From an uncultured Phycisphaerales bacterium (GTDB lineage: Bacteria; Planctomycetota; Phycisphaerae; WQYP01): a stretch of 6,086 nt of DNA. The notes beneath the pieces are model-generated. The model made no database searches. It saw only the letters and a list, made by a program, of their open reading frames with translations, and had not been told where the DNA came from. Of the stretch, positions 5,732 through 6,086 are shown in pieces. Position 1 is the stretch's first letter, and each line of letters starts with the position of its first letter. The translations under genes and the position numbers were made by a program. The stretch covers positions 1 through 6,086 of the forward strand of contig CALCHA010000149.1 of the NCBI GenBank assembly GCA_937901265.1, written 5' to 3'.

Positions 5732-5760
5732 AACCTAACCTTTTGCGGCACGCTGATCAA
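5732..5760 (-). promoter_or_regulatory. Weak candidate promoter upstream of the FHA gene
   Basis: On the minus strand TTGATC (5760-5755) and TAGGTT (5737-5732) are 17 bases apart. The -35 matches consensus at 4 of 6 bases, the -10 only at 3 of 6. The surrounding 5705-5740 is noticeably more A/T-rich than the genes, as expected near a promoter, and the leader would be about 75 bases. Other pairings in this A/T-rich patch are possible. Confidence 0.22.
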
Positions 5761-5761
5761 G

Positions 5762-5930
5762 GGAGCAGCGCCGGGTCCTCCCGTGGAGGGTGCCCGTTTT
5801 TCCGGAAAACCCATGGGGGGGGCAGGTTCGATAGACATCTCGCTCCGAGACGCGACCGTGAGGGCTCAGGATTCCACACATCCTTATCCAGAAACGGAAA
5901 CGTCCCCCCCTTCGAGAGTCCAGACGAAAA
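5762..5930. other. Gene-free stretch with several short perfect hairpins
   Basis: No credible gene lies here. Three compact inverted repeats occur within 80 bases: CCTCC/GGAGG around CGT (5777-5789, with GGG 5773-5775 and CCC 5793-5795 able to pair outside it), the palindrome TTTTCCGGAAAA (5798-5809), and TCTCG/CGAGA around CTC (5838-5850). There is also a run of eight G (5815-5822) and one of seven C (5904-5910). The stretch could be a structured RNA, part of a dispersed repeat, or simply palindrome-rich spacer DNA; I cannot assign it to a known family. Confidence 0.4.
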
Positions 5931-5968
5931 CACGAAGGACGTGAAGGACCCACGAAGTGCACGAAGGG
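5931..5968 (+). repeat. Cluster of degenerate CACGAAGGA repeats
   Basis: Four nine-base units occur in a row: CACGAAGGA (5931-5939), CGTGAAGGA (5940-5948), then after two bases CACGAAGTG (5951-5959) and CACGAAGGG (5960-5968). I recall such CACGAAG strings as common intergenic repeats in Planctomycetota and Verrucomicrobiota. They give rise to spurious short protein predictions on the opposite strand. No spacer structure of a CRISPR array is present. Confidence 0.75.
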
Positions 5969-6039
5969 GTCTGGCAGAGCGTGGCCACGTTTCTCCGGAA
6001 GCATCCATAGATGGAGGGATTGCGCGTTTTGGATCAACG

Positions 6040-6072
6040 CCTTCGTGGGCTTCGTTCCTTGGTTTCTTCGTG
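6040..6072 (-). repeat. Second CACGAAG repeat cluster, inverted
   Basis: On the minus strand CACGAAG (6072-6066), ACGAAG (6055-6050) and CACGAAGG (6047-6040) recur with looser spacing. This cluster is in the opposite orientation to the one at 5931-5968, so the two form an imperfect inverted repeat around a 71-base centre. That centre contains the small palindrome TCCAT-AG-ATGGA (6004-6015). The pair may be one mobile or palindromic intergenic unit that continues beyond the right edge of the window. Confidence 0.6.
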
Positions 6073-6086
6073 TTTTTTCCGGCGTC

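Noticed and set aside
5824..5850. GGTTCGA string suggesting a tRNA T-arm
   Set aside because: There is no matching acceptor stem, anticodon arm or overall cloverleaf around it.
5735..6037. Minus-strand 100-codon frame upstream of the FHA gene
   Set aside because: Much of it is translated CACGAAGGA repeat (the VHFVGPSRPSCF part), a known kind of spurious prediction; no ribosome site or domain supports it.
5931..6072. CRISPR-like array
   Set aside because: The repeated unit is about nine bases, degenerate and nearly contiguous, with no uniform spacers and no cas genes.

Overview
The window looks like chromosomal DNA of a GC-rich bacterium, most likely a member of Planctomycetota (possibly Phycisphaerae-like; the class is a guess). 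The pointers are a secreted PDZ protein whose N-terminal helical segment resembles the degenerate HEAT-type repeats common in planctomycetes, a large secreted TPR/HEAT protein ending in TTQPAQ, an FHA protein with a charged tail, and intergenic CACGAAGGA-type repeats. This assignment rests on recalled family resemblance, not on a search.

Every supported gene is on the minus strand, so transcription runs from high to low coordinates. From right to left: 5651-6086 has no gene and holds inverted clusters of CACGAAGGA-like repeats, several short perfect hairpins and a weak candidate promoter. Next come an FHA-domain protein (5114-5650), an 83-base gap with a GC-rich stem-loop, and a secreted or membrane-anchored PDZ protein (4185-5030). 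A 96-base gap carries the best promoter in the window (TTGACC, 17 bases, TATAAG). It drives an 810-residue exported TPR / beta-rich / HEAT protein (1656-4088), followed 11 bases later by a CUT1 (MalK/UgpC-type) ABC ATPase (493-1644). A clear intrinsic terminator (275-306) closes that unit. At the left edge is the start of nusA (35 codons visible), apparently opening a new transcription unit.

How the genes work together is mostly inference. The exported TPR/HEAT protein and the ABC ATPase share one promoter and one terminator and are very likely co-transcribed. No permease or solute-binding protein is visible, so the ATPase is either an orphan serving permeases encoded elsewhere or has an unusual partner. 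FHA, PDZ, TPR and HEAT are all protein-binding modules, so the cluster could be an envelope scaffold or signalling set, but no catalytic domain other than the ATPase is visible. I found no CRISPR array, transposase, phage gene, tRNA or rRNA. I cannot claim a new system; the most unusual point is the tight pairing of the exported TPR/HEAT protein with a sugar-type ABC ATPase.
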